In this document: positions 63,545-64,000 of the stretch, in pieces
Position numbering within the stretch: the stretch's first letter is position 1
Layout: each line of letters opens with the position of its first letter
Source: Monomorium pharaonis
Lineage: Eukaryota; Arthropoda; Insecta; Hymenoptera; Formicidae
NCBI RefSeq assembly: GCF_013373865.1
Contig: NC_050473.1
Location: 3,286,001 to 3,350,000, forward strand
DNA: 64,000 nt
Direction of reading: 5' to 3'
The notes under the pieces: generated by a model
The model's database searches: none
Told to the model about the DNA's origin: nothing
The model's input: the letters and a program-made list of their open reading frames with translations, nothing else
Program-made: the position numbers and the translations under genes

Positions 63545-63655
63545 TTACTACATTATTATTTCCATAATAATGTAATAATATAACGATATATCATTATGTT
63601 ATTATGATATAATATATAATATAATCGTTATATTGTTACATTATTATCCTTAAAA
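63545..63655. repeat. AT-rich palindromic stretch upstream of the right-edge exon
   Basis: AATAATGTAATAATATAACGAT pairs with ATCGTTATATTGTTACATTATT (each described as about 22-bp arms), with internal smaller palindromes. About 220 bp upstream of the candidate first coding exon. Confidence 0.5.
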
Positions 63656-63869
63656 AGTATTAACGCCCGGCCAGGCTCGCTCATCCAGGAAAATCTTGGA
63701 CGTTCTTTGCAATGATGAGCCGGCGCAAGGTAACCAGGTTTTTTCTTTCACGGCCGAAACAGATTCAACCGAGTAAACTTTAAAATTGCGGCCTTCGTAT
63801 CTATATTTCTATCTATTTCGCGCGGATTTCAACGTGAAGGATCAAGAGAAAGGAGAATCGTCTTGCGGA

Positions 63870-63964
63870 ATGCCCGTCGAAGTCATCGCACCTGCCGAAG
63901 TCGTCGACGCGGGCACTCTGGAAAAGAAGATGGATAAAATGGATTTTAGCTCTTGGCATGGCAA
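63870..63964 (+). CDS. Probable first coding exon of an unidentified gene, running off the window
   Basis: An ATG opens the frame MPVEVIAPAEVVDAGTLEKK and continues to MDKMDFSSWHG. The segment is followed by the strong donor GTAAGA (exon edge 63964). If not spliced, it meets TAA immediately after. The amino-acid composition (acidic, no signal peptide, no membrane helix) does not identify a family. The frame is open upstream to about 63786, but this is the only in-frame ATG. Upstream 62.8-63.8 kb is more GC-mixed and could hold the promoter. Confidence 0.45.
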
Positions 63965-64000
63965 GTAAGAACAATGTTTTTTTGTAGTTTTTGAATTGCT

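Noticed and set aside
1..64000. CRISPR arrays, bacterial operons, or integrated viral genes
   Set aside because: None seen; the intron-bearing genes and repeat content are those of an insect nuclear genome, and no viral protein motifs were recognised.

Overview
This is eukaryotic nuclear DNA, most likely from a hymenopteran insect and plausibly an ant. It is AT-rich and intron-bearing, with islands of CpG-rich sequence, many microsatellites and many short fold-back elements. The genes look like single-copy insect genes, and there is a decayed CYP9-like P450 fragment. The species is an inference; nothing in the window names it.

Four complete protein-coding genes could be assembled exon by exon. 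In each one the exon phases join without a break and all splice sites are GT-AG. (1) An Fgop2/SIKE-family coiled-coil gene (STRIPAK-associated family) lies on the minus strand at 26.1-27.1 kb, with candidate 5' non-coding exons further up. (2) A RING/B-box/coiled-coil/NHL gene resembling mei-P26 lies on the plus strand at 30.36-35.53 kb, followed by about 6.5 kb of gene-free sequence best read as a long 3' UTR ending near 42.02 kb. (3) ric-8 (synembryn, G-alpha chaperone/GEF) lies on the minus strand at 42.37-45.51 kb, tail to tail with gene 2. (4) A myotubularin-family phosphoinositide 3-phosphatase of the MTMR6/7/8 type with a C-terminal FYVE-like zinc finger lies on the plus strand at 46.47-49.91 kb, head to head with ric-8. 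The right edge holds what looks like the first coding exon of another plus-strand gene (63.87 kb onward), which I could not identify.

Layout: 1-25.5 kb has no recognisable gene. It contains CpG-rich blocks and several inverted-repeat elements, including a 0.7-kb palindrome, an 0.8-kb TA-flanked element, and hairpins near 4.0, 8.0, 9.0, 15.5, 17.4 and 24.7 kb. 25.5-50 kb is the gene-dense core. 50.8-51.2 kb holds the P450 relic on the minus strand. 51.5-53.4 kb holds a tandem-duplicated, non-coding-looking series of short segments, each bounded by splice-site-like signals; this is the least explained structure in the window. 53.4-63.8 kb has no recognisable gene apart from low-complexity tracts and a miRNA-precursor-like hairpin at 56.1 kb.

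The four genes do not form one pathway. Their products concern post-transcriptional control (mei-P26-like), heterotrimeric G-protein handling (Ric-8), endosomal phosphoinositide turnover (Mtmr) and STRIPAK signalling (Fgop2/SIKE). Their close packing suggests shared regulatory space: a divergent promoter between ric-8 and Mtmr, invaded by a hairpin repeat, and a divergent 5' region between Fgop2 and the mei-P26-like gene.
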